The notes: generated by a model not told the origin, from the letters alone. A stretch of DNA of 64,000 nt from Miniphocaeibacter halophilus (GCF_016458825.1 NZ_CP066744.1:1237868-1301867); one strand, 5' to 3'; positions 48,870 to 58,711 are shown, numbered from the stretch's first letter. Numbers and translations are program-made.

Positions 48870-50630
48870 ATGTCTACTAGTTTAGAGAAAAACATTCAAT
48901 CTTTTATTACAGACAAAATAAAATTTATAATTCCATCATATCAAAGAGGTTATAGGTGGTCTGAAAGAGAAGTAATAGATTTATTAAATGATTTGAAAAC
49001 ATTTACAAAGAAGAAAAACGAAAATGATTATGGCCAAAAATATTGTTTGCAGCCATTAGTTGTAAAAAAAGAAGAAGACAATGTATATATTGTAGTTGAT
49101 GGACAACAAAGATTAACGACAGTCTATATATTACTTATATGTATGAAAGAATATAAGCCTAAAATAAACATCGCTTTTGAAATAGAATATGAGGTTAGAA
49201 ATAAAGTGGATAATTATATTGAAGAATTGTTAAAAGGAAATATTAATGATGAAAGTATAGATTCTTATTTTATAAAAGAAGCATTTGCTAACATAAAAAA
49301 GTGGTTAGAAGATCCAAATTTGGAAGAAGATTCAAGTATTTTAGTTGATGATTTATACAAGACAGTGATAAAAAATATGATTTTTCTTTGGTATGATGTT
49401 GAAAATGAAAATCCAATAAAATTATTCCAACGTATTAATATGGGTAAAATTCCACTAACAAATTCAGAACTAATAAAAGCTTTGTATTTAAAAAAAGATA
49501 ATTATGAAGGCGATTATAAAAAATTTGGAGAAAAAAATGATTTTATTAGAATAAATCAAATACAGTTAGCTTATGAATGGGATTTAATGGAAAAAAAGCT
49601 TCAAGATGATGATTTTTGGTTTTTCTTTAACAATCAAAACATTGAAAATAGGATAGAGTATATTCTAAAAATATATGCTTTAAATGAGAAAATGCTACCA
49701 GACTATAATGATAAAGGAGAAAATTCGTATGCTTTATTTTATGCGTATAACCAAAAAATTGAAAATGAAAAGGAAAATCTTTCAACGTATATAGAAAATT
49801 CTTGGAATAAGATTAAGAGTATATATATGTTTATAAATGAATGCTATCAAGATAGTACAATATATCATTATTTAGGATTTATTTTTTATTTTGGCACTGA
49901 TAATAATAACATAAAAATAATTATCGATTTGATTAATTTAGACAAAAATGAAATAGTATCTAAATTAAAAAGAAAAATAAAGGAAATTATTAAACTGGAA
50001 AAAGACATTGATGATTTAAATTATATTGATGACACAAAAACAATTAAGAAAATCTTATTACTTCATAACATTTTAACTTTAGTGAAGGATAAATCTTTTT
50101 TTAAATTTCCTTTTAATATTTTTAAAAATGGAGAAAATGGAGAAGGAGGATGGGATATTGAGCATATAAATGCAAATGTAGAAATAACACCCGGTAGTAA
50201 TGATGAAAGAATTGAATGGTTGAAAAACTTACCAGATATAGATAAAGAATATGAAATACAAGAATATATAAAAAAAGAGAAAATTGCAGAAATTGAGTTT
50301 GATAAAATTTATAAGAAGATAATATTAAAATATTTTGGTGCTGAAAACTTAGAAGATAATAATAAAATTAGTAATTTAGCACTTTTAGATTCTTATACAA
50401 ACAGAGCATATAAAAATGCGGTTTTTCCTAAAAAAAGAGAAGTTATTATTGAAAATGATAAAAATGGAAGATTTATACCAATTTGTACTAAAAATGTGTT
50501 TTTAAAATATTATTCTAATTTAGTAGAAAATAAAAATTTTGAAATTTGGACAAAAGACGATAGAGAATCTTATTTGCAAGATATAAAAAATAAAATTGAA
50601 ACTATTATAGGTGTTTATGATGAAGAATAA
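48870..50630 (+). CDS. DUF262 and DUF1524-like (HNH) protein
   Basis: A 586-residue GmrSD-like protein. The N-terminal DUF262 (ParB/sulfiredoxin-like NTPase/nuclease) has IPSYQRGYRW at residues 21-30 and the D-G-Q-Q-R-L-T-T motif at 77-84. The C-terminal part has a DUF1524-type HNH nuclease: W-D-I-E-H at 428-432 with the metal His, then NLALLDSYTNRAYKNAVFPKKR. Relatives are modification-dependent (type IV) nucleases and other anti-phage factors. AAAGGAGA precedes the ATG. The next gene starts inside its 3' end, so the two are coupled. Confidence 0.82.
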   Translation: MSTSLEKNIQSFITDKIKFIIPSYQRGYRWSEREVIDLLNDLKTFTKKKNENDYGQKYCLQPLVVKKEEDNVYIVVDGQQRLTTVYILLICMKEYKPKINIAFEIEYEVRNKVDNYIEELLKGNINDESIDSYFIKEAFANIKKWLEDPNLEEDSSILVDDLYKTVIKNMIFLWYDVENENPIKLFQRINMGKIPLTNSELIKALYLKKDNYEGDYKKFGEKNDFIRINQIQLAYEWDLMEKKLQDDDFWFFFNNQNIENRIEYILKIYALNEKMLPDYNDKGENSYALFYAYNQKIENEKENLSTYIENSWNKIKSIYMFINECYQDSTIYHYLGFIFYFGTDNNNIKIIIDLINLDKNEIVSKLKRKIKEIIKLEKDIDDLNYIDDTKTIKKILLLHNILTLVKDKSFFKFPFNIFKNGENGEGGWDIEHINANVEITPGSNDERIEWLKNLPDIDKEYEIQEYIKKEKIAEIEFDKIYKKIILKYFGAENLEDNNKISNLALLDSYTNRAYKNAVFPKKREVIIENDKNGRFIPICTKNVFLKYYSNLVENKNFEIWTKDDRESYLQDIKNKIETIIGVYDEE

Positions 50631-52881
50631 ATGGAGTTTATGGGAAATTTTAAATAAATATAAAATTAGTATACCAATAATACAAAGAGATTATGTTCAA
50701 GGTTTAAGTTCAAAAAAACTTAACACAGAAACTGGTAGAAATATAGATAAGATTAGAGAGAATTTTATTAAAGATATTTACGATGTTACAGTAGAAGAAA
50801 ATAATCTTTCCTTAGATTTTATTTATGGATATGTTAGAAATGATGAAATAGGCAATCAAATATTTATTCCACTAGATGGCCAACAACGATTAACCACTTT
50901 ATATTTATTACATCTATATTTAGCATGGAAAGAAGGACAGTTAGAAAATGAAGATGTTGCTTCTAAATTTCTGAAGTTTGAGTATGAAGTGAGATCTAGT
51001 TCTAAAGAATTTTGTAGGCAAGTTATTAATATTAAAGACATTGAATTTCAAAAAGATATTACTTCTATAATTTCGAAGATAAAAAATAAAAAATGGTATC
51101 GAACAGAATGGGATAATGATAAAACTATTTCATCTATGTTGAATATGTTAGAGGCAATCCACGATAAATTTAAAAATATAGATGAACGAGTTTTTGAAAA
51201 ATTGATAGATATAAAAAATCCTAACATCTATTTTCAGTTTATAGATATTAAAGATCTAGAACAAGATGATGATTTATATATTAAATTAAATGTTAGAGGA
51301 AAGCCGTTAACTTCGTTTGAAAACTTCAAAGCTTCGCTGGAGGAAAAAATTAGTACTTTACTGAATGATAAAAGACTAGGTGAAGTAAAAATGAAAATGG
51401 ATAATGCCTGGACTGATTTATTTTGGAAGTATAGTAAAAAAGATATAAAAAAACTTGATGAATATATGTTAAATTTTTTTGAGGCAGTTTTGTATTGTAA
51501 TTTTATAATAAAGACTGAGGAAATTATTAAGAAACAAGATATTTTTATCTATTTAGATTATATTAACGAAGAAACAATAGATAGGATTGATAAATTTTTA
51601 GATAAGCTTATTAATAAAGAAGAAAAAAAATTTACAAAATATACTAATCTTTATTGTGAAGATAATGATTTAATGTTAGTCATTCGTAAAGAAGGAAATT
51701 TAGAATATAGTGATTATTTAAAATTTTTTACATTTTTCTTAGGTATCTCTGATGAAAATTTATCTTTAAGAAAAAATGAAGAAAACTTATATCAATGGCT
51801 AAGAGTAGTTAATAATCTAATAGAAAACCATATATACAATAAAGAAGAAGATTTTATTAGATCATTGAAATCTATCAAAAAATTATATACGGATTTAGAT
51901 GAAGTTAGTTATGATATTCTTAAACTATTTTTAAAACAAAATTATAAAGTTGAGGGTTTTTTTGGTAGCCAAGTTGAAGAGGAAAAAATAAAGTCATATT
52001 TAATTAAATTAAATAAAGATTGGCAATATCTAATAGAAAAAGTGGAAAACAACTCATACTTAAAAGGTAATATAGGATTTATTTTAGAGATGTCCGGAAT
52101 AGAGTTTAATATGCAGATAAAAAAAGAGTCATTAAATAGATTTATTGATTATTCATATAAAATTAATTACTTATTTAATGAGTCAGGATTAAGTAATAAT
52201 CAAATGTTATTTAGAAGAGCGATGCTAGCCAAAGGAGATTATTTATTACAAAGTGGGAAGAATAAATGTTTTTGTACAAATGATTTTCATAGAGATAGAA
52301 GCTGGAAACGACTTTTCAGAGATAAAAAAATAGAAGAATTACAATTGGTACTTGATGAAATAGATACTTCCAAGGAGATAGAAAAAGAGACTACAAATAG
52401 CTTAGAAAAAATAATAAATGATTTTAGAGATAAGGCAGATAGGAATGACTGGAGATATGAATTTATAGATGAGCCGGAAATGTTTAAATACTGTGGGAAT
52501 AATTTATTAATAAGAATGAATATGTCTAAATATAATCCGTTTTTATTATTATCATCAACCCAAACTAATGGATATTGCTATGAAAAAGAAAGTTTATATT
52601 TATATTTGTATTTAAAAAAACAAGATACAAAAATATTAAAAAATATTACTTTTATGAACTATTCACCTACTCAAGGAGCTGAAACACGTAAGTATTTTAC
52701 AATAAAAAAAGAAGATGAAGAATTCATTATTACTCATTATAATAATAATTGGGAAATTTACAAAAGCAAGAGTATTGATGGAGAACTTGAAAATTTTATT
52801 TTCGCAAGAGAAATAAAGGATAAATCAATTTTTTCAACGAAGGATAGAGAAGAACTATATAATCATTTAATAAATCTATAG
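50617..52881 (+). CDS. DUF262 protein, partner of the preceding gene
   Basis: A 754-residue protein. The N-terminal DUF262 domain has ISIPIIQRDYVQG and D-G-Q-Q-R-L-T-T at about residues 87-94. The middle is alpha-helical and charged; the C-terminal 150 residues (KYNPFLLLSSTQTNGYCYEKESLY) form a separate domain I do not recognise. No HNH motif is evident, unlike its neighbour. Starts at 50611 (GTG), 50617 or 50620 (ATG) are possible; AGGTG favours an ATG. It overlaps the first gene by 14 bp. The pair is a candidate two-gene defence system. Confidence 0.78.
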   Translation: MMKNKWSLWEILNKYKISIPIIQRDYVQGLSSKKLNTETGRNIDKIRENFIKDIYDVTVEENNLSLDFIYGYVRNDEIGNQIFIPLDGQQRLTTLYLLHLYLAWKEGQLENEDVASKFLKFEYEVRSSSKEFCRQVINIKDIEFQKDITSIISKIKNKKWYRTEWDNDKTISSMLNMLEAIHDKFKNIDERVFEKLIDIKNPNIYFQFIDIKDLEQDDDLYIKLNVRGKPLTSFENFKASLEEKISTLLNDKRLGEVKMKMDNAWTDLFWKYSKKDIKKLDEYMLNFFEAVLYCNFIIKTEEIIKKQDIFIYLDYINEETIDRIDKFLDKLINKEEKKFTKYTNLYCEDNDLMLVIRKEGNLEYSDYLKFFTFFLGISDENLSLRKNEENLYQWLRVVNNLIENHIYNKEEDFIRSLKSIKKLYTDLDEVSYDILKLFLKQNYKVEGFFGSQVEEEKIKSYLIKLNKDWQYLIEKVENNSYLKGNIGFILEMSGIEFNMQIKKESLNRFIDYSYKINYLFNESGLSNNQMLFRRAMLAKGDYLLQSGKNKCFCTNDFHRDRSWKRLFRDKKIEELQLVLDEIDTSKEIEKETTNSLEKIINDFRDKADRNDWRYEFIDEPEMFKYCGNNLLIRMNMSKYNPFLLLSSTQTNGYCYEKESLYLYLYLKKQDTKILKNITFMNYSPTQGAETRKYFTIKKEDEEFIITHYNNNWEIYKSKSIDGELENFIFAREIKDKSIFSTKDREELYNHLINL

Positions 52882-52937
52882 AATTTACTTTGTACAGTCC
52901 TTTCTTAATAAACTTTATTTAAATTCTTAAACTTATA

Positions 52938-52997
52938 TTTTGACCTAAGTATTAAATTCTGATGAGGATTTTATTTAGGTCAAAATCCTCATCTTTT
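52938..52997. terminator. Terminator with a competing hairpin
   Basis: GATGAGGATTTT (52961-52972) pairs perfectly with AAAATCCTCATC (52982-52993), followed by TTTT. A second perfect 11-bp pair (52938-52948 with 52975-52985) shares bases with the terminator arm, so the two stems exclude each other. Confidence 0.75.
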
Positions 52998-53003
52998 AAT
53001 TTA

Positions 53004-54404
53004 TTATCCTATTAGTTTCCTTTTTATAAACTGTCCGGTACCTTCTTTTCCTTTAAATTCATCATTTTCTACCAATATTTCTCCTCTACGAATTGTATAT
53101 ACCGGCAGATATTCTCCAACATAATCCTCATAAATAGAATAATCTAAGTTATAATGTAAATTTTCTTTAGTTAAGGCTTTCTTTCTATTTGGATCTAGAA
53201 TTACTATATCCGCATCTGCTCCAATGGATATTGTGCCTTTTTTAGGATACATACCGAATATTTTAGCCGGATTGGTAGATGTTATTTCTACAAATTTATT
53301 AAAGGATATCCTATTTTTCTTGACTCCTTCACTAATTAATATGCCTAGTCTCTCTTCTAAACCACTTACACCGTTAACTACTTTTCTAAAGTCCTTTATT
53401 ATAGTTCCGTCATCGCTTTTATGGAGGTTAATCTCTTTAAGTTCCCTTGTAAAAGAACAATTATCAGAGCTTACTATACTTAAGGTTCCGTCGTTAATGC
53501 CCTTCCATAAAGCTTCAATGTCCTTATCGGTTCTTAAAGGTGGACTCATAATATATAAAATGCCATCTTCGCCTTGATTTTTTTCCTTGTTGAATATTAA
53601 ATAATGTAAGCAGGTTTCAGCTATTACATCAACTCCTCTTTCCTTTGCCTTTCTAATTATTTCAACTGATTCAGCTGTAGTTATATGAAATAAATATATT
53701 CTTGCTCCTGTTAATTCAGCGTAGGAAATTACCCTTTCAACTGCTTCATATTCACATATATTAGGTTTGTAGTTTGGAAAGTTTTCCCAACCTAACAGAT
53801 GTTCATTTGAAAACTTATCCTCCATAAATTCAGAAATAGAATTACTTTCAGCATGAAAACCCGCCATTGCCTTGTTTTTCTTTATGGTTTCCAAAACCTT
53901 TAAAATATCTATATCATCAATCATAACACCTGCTTTTTTGTAGGTCATAAACATTTTAAAAGATGGACAACCCATTTCTATTATTTCTGGGATTTCCTTT
54001 AACAGTTTTTCATTGGATTCAACATATTTTACATGTAAACTATAATCTATTGCACTATTTTTCATTTCGTTCTTTCTGTTTTTCACAACTTCTACAATAG
54101 AATCACCTTTCACGGTATTGGTAAAGTCAATTATGGAAGTAACTCCTCCAAAAGCTGCCAGCTTACTTGCGCTATAAAAATCCAGTATATCTATATTGTT
54201 ACCAAAAGGAGCATGAATATGAACATGAGGGTCAATTAAACCGGGAATGACAAGCTTACCTTTAGCGTCTATTATTTTATGTCCCCCGGAAATTGTTCCC
54301 TTTTTAGCTAATTCAGCTATTATTCCATCTTTTATGCCTATATCAGCTTCAAAATTATTGCCATCAGTATATATATTTGCATTTTTAATTATAGTGTCAA
54401 ACAT
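53004..54404 (-). CDS. Dihydropyrimidinase / D-hydantoinase family amidohydrolase
   Basis: A 466-residue cyclic amidohydrolase opening dihydropyrimidine or hydantoin rings. The metal ligands are D-P-H-V-H-I (His60, His62), the carbamylated Lys150 in SFKMFMTYK, His in GFHAES and LFHITTAES, and Asp in IVSSDNCSF. The start at 54404 follows AAGGAG. It is the last gene of an operon with a hydantoin racemase and an ECF transporter, so it likely acts on the compound taken up. Confidence 0.87.
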   Translation of the reverse strand: MFDTIIKNANIYTDGNNFEADIGIKDGIIAELAKKGTISGGHKIIDAKGKLVIPGLIDPHVHIHAPFGNNIDILDFYSASKLAAFGGVTSIIDFTNTVKGDSIVEVVKNRKNEMKNSAIDYSLHVKYVESNEKLLKEIPEIIEMGCPSFKMFMTYKKAGVMIDDIDILKVLETIKKNKAMAGFHAESNSISEFMEDKFSNEHLLGWENFPNYKPNICEYEAVERVISYAELTGARIYLFHITTAESVEIIRKAKERGVDVIAETCLHYLIFNKEKNQGEDGILYIMSPPLRTDKDIEALWKGINDGTLSIVSSDNCSFTRELKEINLHKSDDGTIIKDFRKVVNGVSGLEERLGILISEGVKKNRISFNKFVEITSTNPAKIFGMYPKKGTISIGADADIVILDPNRKKALTKENLHYNLDYSIYEDYVGEYLPVYTIRRGEILVENDEFKGKEGTGQFIKRKLIG

Positions 54405-54414
54405 TTTCAACTCC

Positions 54415-55101
54415 TTACATATATAAACCTGCTTTTGAAATATTTAACTCGTTATTTATAATACTTTCTAAAAGAAAAACTCCATTTTTAATAGGATCGA
54501 GTATAGGGATTTCTGTAACTAGGTCATTAGGTAATGCAGTCATTGCAGCACAGCCTAAAATTAAAACTTCAGCACCTTTTAATTGAGCTTTTTTTGCACC
54601 CGTTTTCAAACTGTCTATTAAAAACTCTTCACTCTTCATTATTCCCTCAATATTGCTATTAATATACTCAACAGATGCTAATCGCTCGTTTAGTCCATAC
54701 TTTAAAACCATAGATTCCATCATATACTTTGCTTTTTTACTGGCTGCTAAAATTGAAAACTTAAAACCTAAAAGCAAGGATGTGGAAATTGCCGCCTCGG
54801 CTATTCCAATAATGGGAGCTTTTACAATTTCCTTTAAGGCATAAATACCGGGATCTCCCATACAAGCTAGTAAATATCCATCAAAATCCTTATTTGGAGT
54901 TTTTTCCAACAATTTAACAACATTAAAACTTGCATCTACATAATCCTTAAAACTTTCCAAAAATTCCGGAGAATCTTTACATGATATTAGCTCATAAATT
55001 AAATTCTCTATTTTTAACTTCTCTAAAGTATGTGCAATATCAGCAGTCATCTTTTTTGAACTATTTGGATTAATAACCAATATTCTTTTTTTATTATTCA
55101 T
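54415..55101 (-). CDS. Hydantoin racemase-like (Asp/Glu racemase family)
   Basis: A 228-residue racemase. The start ILVINPNSSKKMT is the family signature, and the two catalytic Cys are in LLACMGDPG and LILGCAAMT. It equilibrates D- and L-hydantoins for the hydantoinase encoded 10 bp downstream. Its start overlaps the ATPase gene by 8 bp. AGAGGG precedes the ATG. Confidence 0.85.
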   Translation of the reverse strand: MNNKKRILVINPNSSKKMTADIAHTLEKLKIENLIYELISCKDSPEFLESFKDYVDASFNVVKLLEKTPNKDFDGYLLACMGDPGIYALKEIVKAPIIGIAEAAISTSLLLGFKFSILAASKKAKYMMESMVLKYGLNERLASVEYINSNIEGIMKSEEFLIDSLKTGAKKAQLKGAEVLILGCAAMTALPNDLVTEIPILDPIKNGVFLLESIINNELNISKAGLYM

Positions 55102-55933
55102 AAAGCCCTCTAAATTCCGTATAAAACTCTTCTACATTAATAATATCCTTTTTAAAGCCGTACTTAGAAAGTGATTGAGCAATTCTGGTAACTTGTGGTG
55201 GTTTTAAACTTGCCTTTTCCAATTTTTTTGTTTCCGAATATACATCCTTTAGAGTTCCTTCAATAATTATTTCACCTTGGTGCATAACTACCAACCACTT
55301 TGCATATTCAGCAACTATGTCCATGTCATGAGTTATTATAATAATAGTGTGACCATGTTCTTCATTTAACATTTTCAAAAATTCCATTATTTCTATGGAC
55401 TGTTTATAGTCTTGTCCTGTTGTCGGCTCATCAACTATTATTATTTTTGGTTGTAGGGACAAGATTGAAGCAATAGCTACTCTTTGTCGCAAGCCTCTAG
55501 CTAGAAAAAATGGATGTTCATTAAACAAATCTTTAGAAACACCGGCAATTTTTGCAGCAGTAATTACCCTTTTGTCTATTTCACTTTCATTAAGTCCAAT
55601 ATTTCTGGGAGCATAGGCAATTTCATCATATACCCGATTATTAAATAGCTGATGGTCGGGATTTTGAAAAACATAACCTACATTTTTTACCAGCTCTGAA
55701 GGGTCTTTACTTTTAACTACATCTATACCGTTTACAATAACCTTTCCTTTAGTAGCCTTTAAAATACCATTTAAACATTTTGAAAAAGTTGTCTTTCCAC
55801 ACCCGTTAGTACCAATTAGAGCAATAAAATCACCATCTTTTAAATTTAAAGAAATATTTTTCAAAGCCTTGGTACCATCAGGATATTCAAACTCTAAATT
55901 TTTCACCTTTACAATTGATTTATTTGTATTCAT
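55094..55933 (-). CDS. ECF transporter ATPase (second)
   Basis: A 279-residue ATPase with Walker A (GTNGCGKTT), Q loop (YVFQNPDHQLF) and Walker B (IIIVDEPTTGQD). The signature reads L-A-R-G-L-R-Q-R in place of LSGGQ, a variant seen among ECF ATPases. It forms the heterodimer with the ATPase encoded upstream, with a 14-bp gene overlap. AGGAG precedes the ATG. Confidence 0.87.
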   Translation of the reverse strand: MNTNKSIVKVKNLEFEYPDGTKALKNISLNLKDGDFIALIGTNGCGKTTFSKCLNGILKATKGKVIVNGIDVVKSKDPSELVKNVGYVFQNPDHQLFNNRVYDEIAYAPRNIGLNESEIDKRVITAAKIAGVSKDLFNEHPFFLARGLRQRVAIASILSLQPKIIIVDEPTTGQDYKQSIEIMEFLKMLNEEHGHTIIIITHDMDIVAEYAKWLVVMHQGEIIIEGTLKDVYSETKKLEKASLKPPQVTRIAQSLSKYGFKKDIINVEEFYTEFRGLYE

Positions 55934-56792
55934 ATTGCTTGCTCCTATTTTTATCTAAGATTTTAGTCAAAACCTTAACTATTTCTTCAAACTTAATAGG
56001 TAAAGACTTAGGTTTATTTAAATTACCAATCTTATTTATAATTTTTATTCCACTAGGAACCCTAACATTTCTACTGTCTAAAAAATCTATGTTCGTAAAA
56101 AATTCTTCGGTATTATCATATTTTTCTATGACACCCTTATTAACCAGAAGAAACTTATCACAAATTTCTACCAGTTGTTCAATATTGTGCTCTACTACTA
56201 TGACCGTTAACTTCAATTCGGTTTTCATTATTTTTAACAAATCAAAAATCATATCTTTTGAAATAGGGTCCAACATGGAAGTAGGCTCGTCTAAAATTAT
56301 AATTTTAGGTTGCATTGCAAGTATTGAAGCAATTGCAATTCTCTGTTTTTGACCTCCCGACAGATTATAGGGAGGCTTTTCCAGTAGATTTTGAATATCG
56401 GTTAATCTACATACATTATTAAGCCTGGTAGCTATTTCATCTATGCCTAGTCCTATATTTTCCATTCCAAAAGTAATTTCCTCTTCTACGCTCATAGAAT
56501 TAAATTGTGATTCAGGATCGGCAAAAACCATTCCCACTCTTCTTGTTATTTCAATTGGCGATAATCCGGCAACATCGTCGCCGTAAATTTTTACATCGCC
56601 CTTGTATATTCCGGTAAAATTTTGTGGGATAATACCTTTAATTACATTCATCAAGGTTGTTTTTCCGGACTCATTAGGTCCAATAACACCAATAAATTCG
56701 TTATCATTTATTTCAAGATTAATATCTTTTAAAGCATAGTCCCTTGCCTTATCATATTTCCAACTAAAATTTTTAATTTCAACTGCTTTCAT
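55920..56792 (-). CDS. ECF transporter ATPase (first)
   Basis: A 290-residue ATPase with Walker A (GPNESGKTT), Q loop (MVFADPESQFN), canonical signature (LSGGQKQRIAIASIL) and Walker B (IIILDEPTSMLD). With its partner it drives the EcfT-S complex. AGGAGA precedes the ATG; it lies 15 bp after ecfT. Confidence 0.87.
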   Translation of the reverse strand: MKAVEIKNFSWKYDKARDYALKDINLEINDNEFIGVIGPNESGKTTLMNVIKGIIPQNFTGIYKGDVKIYGDDVAGLSPIEITRRVGMVFADPESQFNSMSVEEEITFGMENIGLGIDEIATRLNNVCRLTDIQNLLEKPPYNLSGGQKQRIAIASILAMQPKIIILDEPTSMLDPISKDMIFDLLKIMKTELKLTVIVVEHNIEQLVEICDKFLLVNKGVIEKYDNTEEFFTNIDFLDSRNVRVPSGIKIINKIGNLNKPKSLPIKFEEIVKVLTKILDKNRSKQYEYK

Positions 56793-56807
56793 TTAAAATC
56801 TCCTGTT

Positions 56808-57719
56808 TTATTTAGCTAAAAAGTTATAGAGTGTATTATATATAATTGAGTTTTCCAACTTTAAATATGGTGTTGATATAGCCACAACCATACCTATTAT
56901 AAGAATTATTAAAATCAAAGCCACTACTAACATATCCGCCTTGTTCATTTTGTTTTTTGATTTTATCCAGTCGGCTCTTTTTTTACCATCTATTTTACTT
57001 TTAAATTCCAACCCCTTTGCATATAAGGCAGTACTTATTTCGTCACTTCTTCTAATTGAAAGAGTAAAAAGTGGAACCAGGTACATAGCAAAATGTTTAA
57101 TTTTACCCGATAAACTCAAATTTTTAGTATTTAAACCTCTAGCTTTTTCAGCTTCTCTGATTATTCTATAATCCTCTCCGAAAGTGCCAGCTGAGCGCAT
57201 GGCTAAACCAACAAAATAGGATACGGAAAAAGGTACTTTCCATGTTCTAAGAGCCAATAGCAAATCCTTTTCTCTATTTGTTGAAAAATAAAATATTGAA
57301 GCAATAATAAGGGACATCATTCTAAGGTATATACAAAATCCCCACATTAAAGAATAATAATATCCCGGTTTTCCAAATAGAGTAAATACAATAATATCGT
57401 TTTTTACTTTAATAGGTGCCAGCCAATGAATAAGCATTAAAAAGAAAAATACCGTAATAAACATTGGAGTAAATTTTTTAAAGTTTGAAAAACTAATATT
57501 AGCCCAGTAGAAAATTATTAACTCAAAAATTATAAAAATAATTGTAAATTCCGGAATTTGTATAAACATAGGTAAAATTCCCATTAGTAAATACAAGGAC
57601 AACCTTATATTTGGATGTAGAGAATAGGCTCTCGACTCCTTCGGAACATAACCCAGTATGGTTTTTTCCATTCTGTTTTTTCGGGTGTCCTTTAAGTTTT
57701 CTGTTATTATTTCAGTCAT
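56808..57719 (-). CDS. ECF transporter transmembrane subunit (EcfT)
   Basis: A 303-residue membrane subunit with about six helices. The two Ala-Arg-Gly-type coupling motifs are visible: EAKARG-like REAEKARGLN and the later STALYAKGLEFK. The start at 57719 follows AGGAGG by 6 bp; an in-frame start 42 bp earlier is less likely. It couples the ATPases to the S component encoded upstream. Confidence 0.85.
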   Translation of the reverse strand: MTEIITENLKDTRKNRMEKTILGYVPKESRAYSLHPNIRLSLYLLMGILPMFIQIPEFTIIFIIFELIIFYWANISFSNFKKFTPMFITVFFFLMLIHWLAPIKVKNDIIVFTLFGKPGYYYSLMWGFCIYLRMMSLIIASIFYFSTNREKDLLLALRTWKVPFSVSYFVGLAMRSAGTFGEDYRIIREAEKARGLNTKNLSLSGKIKHFAMYLVPLFTLSIRRSDEISTALYAKGLEFKSKIDGKKRADWIKSKNKMNKADMLVVALILIILIIGMVVAISTPYLKLENSIIYNTLYNFLAK

Positions 57720-57772
57720 TCCTTTCCTCCTAAATATCTTATGTAGATATAAATCTCTCAAATAATAAAGAT

Positions 57773-58381
57773 TTAAGCCCAGTAGCCCTTACAGAAGGTC
57801 TTGCTTTTTATTACTATTGGAGAAATGAATTTTAACATTACTATTCCCAAAATTCCCGAGCCTACTGAATTTCCTATCCACCATCCCATAAAAGTAACAA
57901 AATGAGAATCAGGAGTTAATAGTCCAAATAATCTTTGGGTCCAAGTACCCCAAAAAGCACCTACAGCATTTGAAATTAAAATTCCGAAAATTATATATAC
58001 TATCCAGTCCTTAAAAGACTTTAATCTTGGGTCTCTTTTTAAAGTTCTAAAGGCAATACCGGCAATCATACTTTGAAGAAAATTTCCCGGAATATATGCC
58101 AATGAAACGGGAATAGCAACACCGGCACCAATAACATTGGATATAATTGGAAACAAAACACCTGCTATTCCTCCCCAAGCCCCGTACCAAATAGAACCAA
58201 CACTTTGAATTGCCTGTCCCGGCCAAAAGGCTGAAACAAAACCCACAGGTACAGCTAAACTGCCAATAGTACCTACAACAATGCCAACACCTGAAAATAA
58301 GGCTGTCATTACAACATGGGATAAGCCCGGTTTTCTAATTTCTCCAACTTCCTTGTCCCAAACCGATAAATTTTTTTCCAT
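57773..58381 (-). CDS. ECF transporter S component
   Basis: A 202-residue membrane protein with about six helices, first of the operon. It has conserved small-residue helices (GIVVGTIGSLAVPVGFVSAFWPGQ, then QSVGSIWYGAWGGIAGVLFP) and an NxVGA-type helix (ISNAVGAFWGTW). No known vitamin S component is matched. Linkage to hydantoin racemase and dihydropyrimidinase suggests a hydantoin or dihydropyrimidine as ligand. CGGAGG precedes the ATG. Confidence 0.75.
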   Translation of the reverse strand: MEKNLSVWDKEVGEIRKPGLSHVVMTALFSGVGIVVGTIGSLAVPVGFVSAFWPGQAIQSVGSIWYGAWGGIAGVLFPIISNVIGAGVAIPVSLAYIPGNFLQSMIAGIAFRTLKRDPRLKSFKDWIVYIIFGILISNAVGAFWGTWTQRLFGLLTPDSHFVTFMGWWIGNSVGSGILGIVMLKFISPIVIKSKTFCKGYWA

Positions 58382-58420
58382 TTTAAAACCTCCGTTGTCT
58401 AATAAATTTCTTACAAATTT

Positions 58421-58449
58421 GAATATAGTAAATTGGGTTTACTATATTC
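58421..58449. promoter_or_regulatory. Perfect hairpin in the ECF operon leader
   Basis: GAATATAGTAAA and TTTACTATATTC are perfect 12-bp arms with a 5-nt loop, 40 nt before the S component start. With no T run on the minus strand it is more likely an operator or RNA structure than a terminator. Confidence 0.45.
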
Positions 58450-58595
58450 GTGTATTTTTCTTTTAAAACACAGCCTACAACTACACTTAAAACTTTTAAA
58501 TTATTGCTTTCTTAAAATAATAAAACGATTTCCAAATGGTTTTAATAACCTTAAGACTTAAAAACAAAAAACGGTAATAAAATCGACCAAATTTT

Positions 58596-58664
58596 CCATA
58601 ATTTTTTATAATTTCTTTTAAATAAAAAATCAATTATATCTATATTAGTTGTAAAAAATTATGG
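58596..58664. other. Large inverted repeat in the ECF operon leader
   Basis: CCATAATTTTTTA (58596-58608) and TAAAAAATTATGG (58652-58664) are perfect 13-bp arms around a 43-nt loop. The function is unknown. The remainder of 58450-58681 is A+T-rich without a gene. Confidence 0.4.
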
Positions 58665-58681
58665 ATTTTATAAAATTGCAC

Positions 58682-58711
58682 AAAAAATCACCCTCTTTCT
58701 TAAAAAAAGGG
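58682..58711 (-). terminator. Terminator of the candidate leader RNA
   Basis: On the minus strand CCCTTTTTT pairs with GAAAGAGGG (two G-U) around a 3-nt loop and is followed by TGATTTTTTG. Its 5' arm overlaps the end of helix P1. Confidence 0.65.

Noticed and set aside
55094-55933. Inactive ECF ATPase because of the missing LSGGQ
   Set aside because: L-A-R-G-L-R-Q-R-type variants occur in active ECF ATPases, and Walker A and B are intact.
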